NCBI GenBank assembly: GCA_018398585.1
Contig: JAGTTD010000011.1
Coordinates: forward strand, 21,618,926-21,682,925
Reading direction: 5' to 3'
DNA from: Simmondsia chinensis
Lineage: Eukaryota > Streptophyta > Magnoliopsida > Caryophyllales > Simmondsiaceae
DNA length: 64,000 bases
The notes beneath the pieces were generated by a model that ran no database searches, was not told the DNA's origin, and saw only the letters and a program-made list of their open reading frames with translations. The position numbers and the translations under genes are program-made. Of the stretch, positions 42,573 through 52,398 are shown piece after piece. Each line of letters starts with the position of its first letter. Positions within the stretch are counted from its first letter, which is position 1.

Positions 42573-43585
42573 ATGGAGGCGCTGAGGCCCTTTCTCTCTC
42601 TTCTTGCTTTCTCTCTCGTCCTCATTAACATTCCAGGTATACATTTCCTCTCTCTCTCATTTCCCATGATAATCCCACAAATTATTTGCATTCTCAATGG
42701 CTAATCTGCACAATGCTAGATCTATAGATCCAATTTTTTGCAGAAAATGGTAGCTGATTTTGCATTTTTCGTCAAATCTTACAATTTTTTCACCCATTTT
42801 GCCCAACAATTGGCTAATTCTTTTTCATAATCGTTGCAAAATACGAACATTATATTGTAAAATCTGTGGATTAGTAAATAAGCAATTTTTTTCCTGTAAC
42901 AGGTCAAGTGGGTGCGACCAAAATGCTACTCCTGAACAAATGCGGCCACCCAGTATGGCCCGGCATTCAGCCCGGCGCAGGCCAGCCAATCCTCGCTCGC
43001 GGGGGGTTCAAACTCCCCCCCAACAAAGCCTACTCCTTGACACTCCCACCCAGCTGGTCCGGCCGAATCTGGGGCCGCCACGGCTGCGCATTCAACGCCG
43101 CCGGTCGCGGCCGCTGCGCCACGGGTGACTGTGGCGGTGCCCTCTTCTGTAACGGCCTCGGAGGCTCACCACCAGCAACTCTAGCAGAAATCACCCTCGG
43201 CAACGAGCAGGACTTCTACGATGTAAGCCTGGTGGACGGGTACAACATCGCCATTTCTATCACCCCATACAAAGCCGCAGCAGGGAAATGCGCGGCTGCA
43301 GGGTGCATTTCGGACCTGAACGGGATGTGCCCAGCAGGGCTGCAGGTGAGGGGCTCGCGCGGAGGGGTCGTAGCGTGTAAGAGCGCGTGCTCGGCTTTTA
43401 ACTCGCCGAGGTACTGCTGTACGGGGAGCTATGGCAGTCCGCAGACTTGTAAGCCAACGGCGTATTCGAAGATATTCAAGGTAGCATGTCCAAGGGCGTA
43501 CTCGTATGCGTATGATGATCCTACGAGTATTGCTACTTGTACTAGGGGTAATTATTTGGTTACTTTCTGCCCCCACCGTCGCTGA
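42573..43585 (+). CDS. Thaumatin-like protein (PR-5 family), one intron
   Basis: Intact host gene. Exon 1 is 42573-42636, the intron 42637-42902 (GTATAC..CAG) and exon 2 42903-43585, ending TGA; the product is 248 residues, normal for the family. Residues 1-26 form a signal peptide (MEALRPFLSLLAFSLVLINI), so it is secreted to the apoplast or vacuole. The family signature GRGRCATGDCGGALFC spans residues 89-104. All 16 cysteines of the eight-disulfide fold are present, and the acidic-cleft residues are kept (Glu in LAEITL, Asp in FYDVSLVDGYN, Asp in YAYDDPTS, Arg in the GRIWGR region). It ends VTFCPHRR, with no C-terminal extension. Family members act in pathogen defence or stress, some binding beta-glucans. 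Exon 2 is GC-rich compared with everything around it. Start chosen because it alone gives a signal peptide joined in frame by a GT-AG intron. Confidence 0.95.
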
Positions 43586-43611
43586 ATTAAAATTATTTGG
43601 GTGATTTTATT

Positions 43612-43732
43612 AGAGCAAGTAGCTCGTAGTCTAGTGGTGTGATTTTCGGTCGCCTATGTATGAGCGTCGGGTTTGAGCTCCGAATAGAGCACCCTCCTCC
43701 CCTGAATTTACCATAATTAAAAAAAAAAAAAA
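43612..43732 (+). mobile_element. tRNA-derived SINE in the 3' region of the thaumatin-like gene
   Basis: 121 bp with a pol III A box (TAGTCTAGTGG at about 43630) and B box (GGGTTTGAGCTCC near 43670) and a terminal A-run (43719-43732). The flanks ATTTGGGTGATTTTATT (43595-43611) and ATTTAGGTGATTTTATT (43733-43749) are a 17-bp target duplication with one mismatch. Confidence 0.85.
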
Positions 43733-43749
43733 ATTTAGGTGATTTTATT

Positions 43750-44173
43750 TATTCCCATGATCCTTAATATTGATAAATTTATTTAAGGGTGAAAATGTAA
43801 TGGTACTATGCCACTTACTGTATTATCTTTTTCATGCTTAAAAAAATAGAAGGATTTAGTTATAAATTTCGTGTAGTGATGTTTTTAGTTTAAAATTTAT
43901 TTATTTTTAATGAAATAATTGAAATAACTATATAAAATTAGGTAGACTTACCTTTATTTGTTGATAACCCGGTGTTTCCATGCTATTCACTTCATTCTGG
44001 CCACAAACAACCATTTTGTTACGCTATTAGGAGGAGCTCTCATTTATATATATTACTTATTATTTGTACTATTTTATTAAATATATATAATTTTTAAATT
44101 AAATAATTATTTTATAAATTTATAAACTAAAAATGTTAATATATTAAATCTCATGGTATTAATATATAATTTA
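43750..44173. other. AT-rich sequence downstream of the gene
   Basis: AATAAA-like words occur but nothing else is recognised. Confidence 0.4.
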
Positions 44174-44196
44174 TAGTTCTAGACTTTTTTCAAAAT

Positions 44197-44616
44197 GGAG
44201 AGGGGCACCATCGAACCTCATTAGACTCAATTTGGTAATGGAAAATGATTAGAGATAGGTCTAGCCAAGGACTTATTTCTAGTTTTAATAATATTTGAGT
44301 TTGGATAGTAACTGTTAATTATCTACGCAAAGAAAGTTTCCTCTAACATTTTGAGTATTTGAGTATTAGAGGCTTTGAACCAAAGAGGACACCAACACGC
44401 CGTCATCGGATCTCATTAGAGCTCCGAAGTTAAGCGTGCTTGGGCGAGAGTAGTATCGGGATGGGTGACCTCCTGGGAAGTCATCACCCTTAGGTTGGGG
44501 GCACTAGAAACAGCCTCTTTTCAGGTTAACACCTTGAAGGGGGAAGGCTGCGTACATCCCTCCCCAGACCTTGCGTAGGCGGGAGCCCTTGAGGCACTGG
44601 GTATGTTCCCTTTTTT
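44197..44616 (+). mobile_element. 5S-rRNA-derived SINE insertion with extra 5' sequence
   Basis: A 23-bp direct repeat TAGTTCTAGACTTTTTTCAAAAT flanks it (44174-44196 and 44617-44639). Inside, 44388-44491 is 5S rRNA-like, followed by the SINE tail domain (GAAGGCTGCGTACATCC, GGCGGGAGCCCTTGAGGCAC) and a T-rich end. The first 191 bp (44197-44387) are not 5S or tail sequence and appear to have moved together with it. Confidence 0.75.
44388..44491 (+). pseudogene. 5S rRNA-like segment (SINE head)
   Basis: Resembles plant 5S rRNA from about position 13 onward. The internal promoter blocks are very well kept: GTTAAGCGTGCTTGGGCGAG (44429-44448) and GATGGGTGACCTCCTGGGAA. It is part of a retroposon, not a working rRNA gene: the first bases diverge and there is no pol III terminator or array. 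Confidence 0.88.
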
Positions 44617-44929
44617 TAGTTCTAGACTTTTTTCAAAATAGTTTTATGCTTTATTTTGAGATTAAATTGGTTTCAACTGCTCCGAAGTAAACGATAAAAT
44701 GTTAGAAATCAATTTTTTCCTTAAAATAAGACATATAAACTGTTTTAAAGTTGACAAAAATAATCACTTGGTTTAAACAAAGTTATAAATATTATAGATT
44801 ATGGAGCAAATAACTCTTTTTAATTAGAGATATAGATGGTATTTAAATGTTGATTTTAGGGTTCATGTGATTTGCATTTTTGAGGGCTACGTTATTTATA
44901 TACTATATTGTTACTCGGCTACAAAAAAA

Positions 44930-45615
44930 ATTCCTAACCGGAACACCAAACAGAATTTTTGAATTACCCACTTGAAAATACGGTTAACCACACCGAATTT
45001 TCGGGTTGGTTAACAGAGCGGAATAAATTTGAGGTGTTTCGTAACGGTAACAGTTATTGATTTCTCCATTTCGGTTAACCGATTTACTGAAATATTATAT
45101 ATTATGTATATGTTTTTATTTGTTTATAATATTATATTATTTACTTAGTATTTTTCTAGTATATAAATCCATAATGCATAATCAATTTTATCTTTTTTCT
45201 CAATTTATCTCTTATTATAGAGTATTTATCCTTCACTGTTATATCTCAAATACTAACTAATTACTATTATGCTACAATTCGGTGCTAGTTGTTGCCCACA
45301 TGTTGGTTAAAATGATATATTGTACATTAAAGTCTCTAAAATTAAATTATAAGTTCATAACTTATTGAATATTATCACGTTTAATGCATTTTTTGACATT
45401 TACTAATCATTAAGAAGGCAGATCATATAATATAAAAGAGGCATTGCATTATTTTTTTGGTTACCGGTTAACCAGCATAATCGATTCGATTTACCGAAAG
45501 TCGGTTAATCGGTCTTTTCTGTTATGGCAGCTGTTAGAGATTTTTGAATATTTTGATTACGGTTAACCGAACCAAAATACTTTTCGGTATGGTTAACCGA
45601 ATCACGAAAAGATCA
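44930..45615. mobile_element. MITE with GGTTAACC subterminal motifs
   Basis: Palindromic CGGTTAACCG-like motifs cluster at both ends (44984, 45006, 45075 on the left; 45463, 45503, 45560, 45593 on the right) around an AT-rich non-coding middle. This layout suits a non-autonomous hAT-like element, but I could not fix the termini or a duplication. Confidence 0.5.
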
Positions 45616-46479
45616 TGAAAGGTATCAATTATTTATAAATGACTATAACAATTACACAAAAAATAACATAACAACCAAAAAAATATGTGGTAGATGAGAT
45701 GTGGCAATTAAAGAGATGACACATATAATATTATGATAAAATTAATGTATTCTCTTAGTAAGGATGCATAGAAGTTGAGCCCGAGCTCATCATGCTCAAG
45801 GCCCAACTCCCCAACGTTTAACAATTATTAAAATTTTAAATTATTTATGTAAATATCTAAATTTATTTTTTTAACTATTTATTAATTAAGTATTTGTTAA
45901 ATTTTTATTGAAAATATAAATGATTTGTATATATTTCTTGTTATTTTCTCTTTTTCTGCACTGTGTGTGCTATTTCGGTCCATTTATAAGATGTCAGTTT
46001 TTGTATTGTGAGTTTTTTTGCTACTTATAAAAAAAAAAAAGAAGCTTAGATTAATCCCACATGATTGTTTTTTTTTTGGGTAAATCCACATTATTGTATA
46101 TCCAAATAACAACAAAAACAAAAACAAAGAATAAAGAAAAAGAAAAAGATAAATTCAAAAGGAGTTGTAAAAAAAAAAAAAAATTATGTTCAGTAAATGT
46201 ACTTGGTTACAAACGGAGTATATTGAATGACTTTTTTTGTACGCGGTTACAAAAGGTGTACATTGATAGATGAACAATAAAATGTATTATTTTGGTAAAT
46301 ATTTTTCCTAATATGCCTTGGTAAATCTTTTTAAATATTATGCCACTTTGGTAAATTACTCTAAATGATTAAGCATTTTGGGTAGATGATTTTTTTTTTT
46401 TTTTTTTGAACATTAAAAGGCCAGGTATGATTGTAGTTTGCAATTATGTGGCCCATATATTTTATTGGATTAAATCAAT
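45616..46479. other. AT-rich intergenic sequence
   Basis: No gene. A short imperfect duplication GGTTACAAA(C/A)GG(A/T)GTA occurs near 46206 and 46248. Confidence 0.4.
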
Positions 46480-46840
46480 ATCTATCATATATCTAGTACA
46501 ATAAAAAATATAGTAGTTAAATAAGAAGTATTTTAAATAAAAATAAATAAGCTAAGTCATTTATTTAATTGTACCCCTCCCCTAGGGGTTCTCTAGGCAT
46601 TTGAGATATTAGACAAAATTGATGAAATTTCTTCTTTCTGTCTTCTCTCGCGCCCTCTCTTTCTTAATCCTATCTCCTTTCTCTTAGTTCTATCCTATAA
46701 CAAATATACTTGTATAGATATTATACTTATAGAAATATATACAAATACATCTATATTTTTGGTTTATATCTTGATATTGTGAGTTGTGAAACTGTCGAAT
46801 TTCTTGTTTGATTTGTGTTGATTAAGCACTTTAATTATTA
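46480..46840 (+). repeat. Family A LTR, plus orientation
   Basis: AAATATAGTAGTTAAATAAG near 46506, TACCCCTCCCCTA near 46573 and the CT-rich tract at 46634-46690 follow the order of the family A LTR at 9190. No attached interior in this orientation. Confidence 0.55.
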
Positions 46841-46984
46841 GATTCATACCCATTTTGTATATCCCAGTAAATGATGTATGAACCTTTATTTGTTTATGAA
46901 CCTATATTCGACTTTTTATAGATCCAATGCACTTGAACTGATCATTTTTGGATCCATTACCCTAAAGGATATACAACATTGAAG

Positions 46985-47103
46985 GTCCCTACATCTAGAG
47001 TTAGGGGAGATGTATAGTTGGAAAAAAAGGACTTAGCCTATTTATTAATTCCTAATAACTACGCCTCACTTAATTATTATACTTTTGATTGTATCAATAC
47101 ATT
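46985..47103 (-). repeat. Family A 3' LTR, 5' part only
   Basis: Starts TGTATTGATACAATCAAAAG in reverse and breaks off after CCCCTAACTCTAGATGTAGG; the CT tract and end are missing. Confidence 0.65.
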
Positions 47104-47116
47104 CCCCTTTTAAAGG
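47104..47116 (-). promoter_or_regulatory. Family A polypurine tract
   Basis: In reverse TTTAAAAGGGGAA abuts the LTR start TGTATTG; CTTGAGGACAATGG lies just upstream. Confidence 0.6.
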
Positions 47117-47290
47117 CCATTGTCCTCAAGATTCAAGGTATTGATACCCAAATTGGTAACTACCCGGGGTTAAACATTATAACTACAAATTTTATCCAAT
47201 TATTTTCTTAAAACTAATAAAAGTAGTTAGATTTTTTGCCCTTAACAATTTAAAGTAAAATGTAATTTGATAATTATAAGGAACTCCAAG

Positions 47291-47545
47291 ACATTTACCA
47301 GCCATTACGGCCCCCGATCTCAATAGAGCTCCGACGTTAAGTATGCTTGGGTGAGAGTAGTATCAGGATGGGTGACCTCCTAGGAAGTTCTCGTGTTGCC
47401 AACCCTATAAGGTTGGGGGTCCTCGGAAACAGCCTGTCAGCAGGGTTACACTTTGAAGGGGTAAGACTGTGTACATCCACCCCTCCCAGACCCTGCTTAT
47501 GTGAGAGCTCTTGAGGCACTGAGTCTATTGTTGTTGCTGTTATTG
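47291..47545 (+). mobile_element. 5S-rRNA-derived SINE, complete, with 16-bp target duplication
   Basis: A perfect target duplication TATAAGGAACTCCAAG lies at 47275-47290 and 47546-47561. The 255-bp body starts with a 5S-like head (47293-47406: TTACCAGCCATTACGG, then GTTAAGTATGCTTGGGTGAG and GATGGGTGACCTCCTAGGAA), then a tail domain (GGGGTAAGACTGTGTACATC, GAGAGCTCTTGAGGCACTG) and a TTGTTGTTG end. Absence of LTRs, presence of the TTG tail and the duplication mark it as a SINE. Confidence 0.92.
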
Positions 47546-47561
47546 TATAAGGAACTCCAAG

Positions 47562-48120
47562 GGAAAATGGTAATTTTGTTCAAAATAATGTAACCCTAAT
47601 TCCTCAGCACCCTTGCGCCGCTTCGTCTTCTTCCTCTGCGAAACCCAACGCCAAATTTTAAATCTACCCCACTTTGGTGTCGCTGCTCCCTTAGCGGCGG
47701 ATGACTCGACGCGACAAAGGTAGAGGCAGAGGTGTGACACCCCCCTCATTCTCCATCAGTGCTTCGGTGTGGCCAATGGTCGCATTTTGGGCCATTAAGC
47801 TTTAGCCACCCATGTAGTCACTGGATGATGTGACTCCGGCGACTGCTTGATCTCCAATTGGTTCGACTTCTCCCTTTCCATATCTCCAACAACAATTGCT
47901 GGTTTGTACCAATATTTTGTACTCCCCAGAAAATTCTTAAATTGTTCCTCCATTTGATTTTTGAGGCAGGAGTGATCCTCTTTCACTTGATTTCTAATAT
48001 CTATGGAATCATCTTGAAATTTCCCTAACATCTTCGATGCCTTTTCTAACCTCTTTTGCATTTTGGCCAATTTGACTATTATCCATGGATCTATTCTGAC
48101 CTCCACTGATGATGTCAAGG
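47562..48120 (-). pseudogene. Family A gag-like region
   Basis: Two minus frames (48178-47795 and 47749-47540) give a Lys/Gln/Glu-rich helical segment (KLAKMQKRLEKASKMLGKFQ) then a short basic stretch. Related in position and style to the family A ORFs at 12608 and 33469. No known domain. Confidence 0.45.
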
Positions 48121-48127
48121 ACTGATA

Positions 48128-48139
48128 GCTCTGATTCCA
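48128..48139 (-). promoter_or_regulatory. Family A primer-binding site
   Basis: TGGAATCAGAGC in reverse, one mismatch to the tRNA-Met site, two bases from the LTR edge at 48142. Confidence 0.75.
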
Positions 48140-48342
48140 ATTGATGATCCAAATCCATCCAACACTCAATCCAACCAATTAAACCAATCAATCAACTCAA
48201 AAATAATAGTATGTTAGTATAAAACTTGGTAATCCGTACTGGAATATAAGATTTATAAGTATAGCTATAGGACGATTGAGGAAGGAAGGGAGACACAGAG
48301 AGAGAAAACCAAGAGATAGAGATAGGGGAGGGAGAGACTTAG

Positions 48343-48851
48343 TGATGCAGCCCCGCCTCCTTCGGCGGATAGCTTGGCGGGATGATAGGATTGGCGGGTA
48401 CGAAGACGCAGCTGATGAGATGTCGAGTCTGATGCATCCGATAATGTCGCATTACGGGGTAAGTGTTTGCGGCTTGATCTTGGCGGCAAGGCTGTACGAG
48501 TTGGCGGGTACGGTGTTGACGGACGCGGGACGCCAGTGAACTTTGGACGTGGCAAGAGATAGAGTTAGAGTTTAATTAGGACTTAGTTTTAATTTTAAGA
48601 TTTATATTTTGAATTATCTTTTAGAATTTTAGTCTTATTCAAAACCCTCCTCTATATGTACTAGAGGAGATCTAAGGTTTTAGTTAGCTTTTATTTTATA
48701 GATTTTTAGCCTCTTATTGAGAGTCCTCTTTTCTTGGGTTATGAGAATTGAGTTATGTTTCCCCTTGTTTTTATTAGTTATTAATAAAATAGAAAGGGAA
48801 GGCTGTTAAATCTTTCATGTTCCCTAAAATCCCACCTTACGCACTGTATTA
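48343..48851 (+). repeat. B1 5' LTR
   Basis: Starts TGATGCAGCC and ends CGCACTGTATTA, a mutated form of the CGTGTTGCATCA end of the 3' copy. It includes CTCCTCTATATGTACTAGAG and GGTTTTAGTTAGC shared by all family B LTRs. Confidence 0.92.
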
Positions 48852-48853
48852 GT

Positions 48854-48865
48854 TGGTATCAGAGC
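48854..48865 (+). promoter_or_regulatory. B1 primer-binding site
   Basis: TGGTATCAGAGC, directly after the LTR. Confidence 0.93.
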
Positions 48866-48880
48866 TTAAACAACGTCTGA

Positions 48881-50311
48881 GATGGCCTATGGGCCACCGA
48901 GGTACGCCGCCGCCAAAGACGTTCTTGATCGTGATGTTAAATGGTAGACCAAAAGAAGATTAGAGGACTTGGAATTGAGATTCCGGCGAGTAAAGAGTTG
49001 CTTGATTCAACTAGGGGCAAATCTCGACTTGGAGGCGAGAACCTAGCCCCAACGCCCGTTAACATCAGGTGCTAAAGAAGAGATGAATGATGAGATCCAG
49101 AATCCAGCATCGGATGCTGATCTACCGGATCCCAGGCCGAGGCAACATCAGCTCAATACTAGCAACGCCAACGTTGAAGAATGAAGGTAGACACCAGCCT
49201 CTGTGATGAATTTTCAGAGCTTAAAGAAGAAGGCGCCATAGTGGTGGATGAAACTCAGGAAGAGTTGGTGTCACTTGGCGAAGTGGAGATAACGGGTGAT
49301 GAGGGTCGCTTGTTGTTGGTCAGGCGAGTTAGTTTCACACCTGAAGAGGCAGAAGGGGATGATTGGCTGTGACATAACATATTCCAGACTACATGTATCA
49401 TTGGTGAGAGAGTATGCCGCCTAGTCATCGATTCCGAGAGTTGTGAGAACGCCATTTTCTAAGAAGCCGTTCAGAAGCTAGGATTGAAGACGGAGGATCA
49501 TTCGAACCCATACAAAATGTCATGACTCAAGAAAGACGATCAGGTGATCATATCTAAATGTTGTCTAGTCAGTTTCTGAATTGGGGCGAAATATCAGGAT
49601 GTGGTTTGGTGCGACGTGGTGACCATGGGTGCTTGCCACTTGTTGTTGGAGAGACAATGGCAATACAATAGAGGCACCATCCACGACGAATGATGTAACA
49701 CATATAGCTTCATCTTTGAGGGAACGAGGATCATCTTGTTGCCCAAGAAGATTGAGGCGCCATGTGTGTCAAAGACCGAAGATCCAAAGCCGGAAGAGAA
49801 AGCCGTGATCACTAACATAGCTGGTGACTTAGAGTTGGCGTCTACATAAATAGGCGACAACAGAAGAGAACCAATCTTTGATGAATCGACGCATCTTCAC
49901 TTGTCTTCTCCACCCATATTTGATGATCCTATCTATGACGAGGGGGAGGAGTCGAATAAGTTAGGAAGTCCACTCAAGGAGGTTCGCTTTGGAGGGTTGG
50001 CATATTTCTTGCCGGCAACGAAGAAGGAACAACACCGAATAGGCTGGGTTCACGGAGATAACTTACCGAGTGAACGGGGTCGATACCTAGTATGCCTTGA
50101 GGCGCATGAGGATGTCTTGCACCAAATGTGGAAGCTGCTTATTAAGATTTGTATCCGGGCAAGACAAAAGGGCGGATCAGCTGTACTAACGCCAACAAAG
50201 GATGGAACTTGGCGGGGAAATCTTGATGGCATAACAAAGGAGGTTGCAGTGCTAGGAGAGTTACCAATAGCAATGTTGGCGACATGGGAAAATCCGTGGT
50301 GGAAGAGTTAG
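48881..50311 (+). pseudogene. B1 gag start and aspartic protease, internally deleted
   Basis: Starts MAYGPPRYAAAKDVLDRDVK at 48881 but hits a TAG at codon 22. A protease follows from about 49370: IIGERVCRLVIDSESCENAI near 49390 (DSGS altered to DSES), CDVVTMGACHLLLERQWQY near 49610-49665 and IILLPKK. The nucleocapsid part of gag is missing between these blocks. After the protease, a 136-codon frame (49901-50311) begins with SPPIFDDPIYDEGEE, a phrase found near the protease in plant gypsy elements, and has no further recognised domain. Confidence 0.75.
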
Positions 50312-50804
50312 ACACCGGGAGGTGAGTTATTGGGTAGGCTCCTACACCGAGGGAAACTAGAGACGCTTCAGGACTACAGGCTTCAAGGGCTCACGACAAC
50401 TTTGTTACCAAAGGAAGACAAAACTTGGCGGGACAAACGACAACCCTTATGCTGGCAGAGGGGATCAACAAACTGCCCTGGGAACAGCATGGTGGCCTGG
50501 GGATCGACAAGATTGGAGGTTGGCGTAAGGAAACTCAACTTGGTAAGGATAACCAAGAAGACCTGTTGGCTGATTCGAGGGCAAATTCTCTTCAACTCGG
50601 AGAGAATGATGCTGTCTACACCTTTGTGGGACAAGGTTTGGCACACGTCTTGGCAAGACAGGGCAACGAACCACAATTGGGTAAGTTTGACGAATTGGAG
50701 TTTGGCAAGACGGGGTCTAGGTGTGAGAGAACATGGCTGGGTAGAATTGAATCAAATGATCCGTCAGCGAATTCGAGGACGAATTCTCTCCAACCTGGAG
50801 AGAA
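50312..50804 (+). other. B1 3' interior without RT
   Basis: Open frames here overlap on both strands and look fortuitous. A CAAATTCTCTTCAACTCGGAGAGAATGATGC-like block (50588-50615) repeats at 50780-50810 next to the LTR, suggesting a local duplication of the polypurine-tract region. Confidence 0.45.
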
Positions 50805-51306
50805 TGATGCAGCCCCACCTCCTTTGGCTGATAGCTTGGCCGGATGATAGGATTGGCGGGTACGGAGACGTGGTTGATGAGAGTTCGAGTCTGATGCATC
50901 TGGTAATGTCGCATTACAGGGTAACTGTTGGCGGCAAGGCTATACGAGTTGGCGGGTACTGGGTACGGTGTTGGCGGACGTGGGACGCCGATGAAATTTG
51001 GACGCGGCAAGAGACAGAGTTAGAGTTTAATTAAGATTTAGTTTTAATTTTAAGATTTAAATTTTGAATTATCTTTTAGAATTTTAGTCTTATTCAAAAA
51101 GCTCCTCTATATATACTAGAGGAGATCTAGGGTTTTAGTTAGCTTTTACTTTGCAGATTTTTAGCCTCTTATTGAGAGTCTTCTCTTCTCGGATTGTGAG
51201 AATTGAGTTATGTTTCTTCTTATTTCTATTAGTTATTAATAAAATAGAAACGGAAGGCTATTGAATCCTTCCCGTTCCCCAAAATCCCACTTTACGTGTT
51301 GCATCA
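50805..51306 (+). repeat. B1 3' LTR
   Basis: TGATGCAGCC to TTGCATCA, 502 bp, close to the 5' copy, preceded by purine-rich GGAGAGAA. Confidence 0.93.
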
Positions 51307-51485
51307 CTTAGAGAGAGAGAGGAGGGGAGAGAGAGTTTAAATCAATTCATCCATACTCATCCTCTACTGAAGGTTCTTATATAGAGTTAGGGGAGGGGTA
51401 TAATTAGTAACAAAGTACTTAGGTTATTAGTTAATACTTGAACTACTACTCACTTACCACTATACCTTCGACTGTATCATATTGT

Positions 51486-52257
51486 AATCTAAAAACAACA
51501 TTAAGCTACAAGACGAATAATCCAATGGAAAAGGAAATAAAGAGCACAAATGTGTGTTAAAAAATATAAAACAAATTCTGTTGTAATTATACGTTTGACT
51601 AAGCTTTTGGTTCCCTTATTTATAGATCTCAGAAACCTAAATGCTCCTCCGAGATTTAAGCAAGCGCATTTAAGGACTCGAGCCCTTCACGATACATTGA
51701 AATTCCGTACAGACAGAGTTCTGTGCGAGTTAGCATTTTTCTTATCCAAATCTCCACCTTTCCTGTCACCACCCTCGAGGCCCACATTTCTTTTAGCAAA
51801 CTAGGTAACTGTCCCGAGCTTAATTTTTCTTTCTTTTGTAACAATGTCTCCTTCTAGTGCTTGCTTCCCTTGAATTCATTTCTTGCATCATATTCCATGC
51901 ACATGCGTCATTAAATTAAAAAGATTTCATTTTGCATTTTTGAAATAGTCCTTTTACTTGGATTCCTACTCTGATCAATGTTAAATTAAGAATATTCCAA
52001 TCCGTGATTTTTCCAAGTACACAGCCACACTTAATTTGACTTCGATAATTAATGAAATTGATTTGGAAGAAGTCAGTTTTGTTACTAATACTAGCACATT
52101 TGGTAGTTAATCTATATCTTGACTATGCCCTTTCATATTCAGTGTCTCTTTAAATTGTCCCTTTATACTCAATAAATATGGGCAACTTGTATCCTAAATT
52201 TAATAATTCAAAAGCAAAAAAAGTAATCTACTAGAATGTCGCCCCATAGGTCTAGAA
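51486..52257. other. Intergenic, nothing recognised
   Basis: Short frames on both strands near 51550-51840 have no motif. Otherwise AT-rich. Confidence 0.4.
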
Positions 52258-52345
52258 AATTCCTCTCTTTAGGATAGTACCTTAAAGGGGAAGGCTGCAT
52301 ACATTCACCCCTCCAGACCCTGCTTAGGCGGGAGCCCTCGGGGCA
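52258..52345 (+). repeat. SINE tail fragment 1
   Basis: GGGGAAGGCTGCATACATTC and GGCGGGAGCCCTCGGGGCAC match the tail domain of the 5S-SINEs; the 5S head is absent (5' truncation). Confidence 0.75.
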
Positions 52346-52398
52346 CTGAGAATATATCTATTGGAAGACTTTAATTTATTCCTATGGTGCGTTTGAAC

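Larger units (their letters stand above)
48343..51306 (+). mobile_element. Ty3/gypsy deletion derivative B1, structurally complete
   Basis: A perfect 5-bp duplication CTTAG (48338-48342 and 51307-51311) flanks a 2964-bp element. LTR ends TGATGCA and TGCATCA are inverted. Primer site and polypurine tract are present. The interior carries a gag start and a protease but no reverse transcriptase or integrase, so it is a non-autonomous derivative of the larger family that includes the element starting at 56396. Confidence 0.93.
46985..51485 (-). mobile_element. Family A non-autonomous LTR element with nested 5S-SINE and gypsy B1
   Basis: Minus strand. The 5' LTR is split into 51485-51312 and 48342-48142 by element B1. 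The primer site is at 48128-48139, the interior 48120-47104 is interrupted by a 5S-SINE, and the 3' LTR begins at about 47103 and is truncated near 46985. No polymerase. The interior shares phrases with the copy at 33059-34785. Confidence 0.75.
48142..51485 (-). repeat. Family A 5' LTR split by element B1
   Basis: The two parts (51312-51485 and 48142-48342) join across a CTTAG target duplication to give an LTR of about 375 bp with TATATAA box and CT-rich leader. This is the empty-site reference for the hAT at 9290. Confidence 0.8.

Noticed and set aside
42760..43128. 122-codon plus frame overlapping the thaumatin-like gene
   Set aside because: It runs through the intron in a different frame; the disulfide pattern lies in the spliced frame.
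43181..43576. 131-codon minus frame opposite exon 2
   Set aside because: Antisense shadow of the GC-rich exon.
43612..43732. tRNA gene
   Set aside because: A and B boxes are present but no cloverleaf acceptor pairing can be made, and it has a poly-A end and a target duplication.
44388..44491. Working 5S rRNA gene
   Set aside because: A single diverged copy without array or terminator, fused to a SINE tail inside a target duplication.
47275..47561. Cassandra-type TRIM with 5S in its LTR
   Set aside because: No paired LTRs, primer site or polypurine tract; a TTG tail and a 16-bp duplication indicate a SINE.
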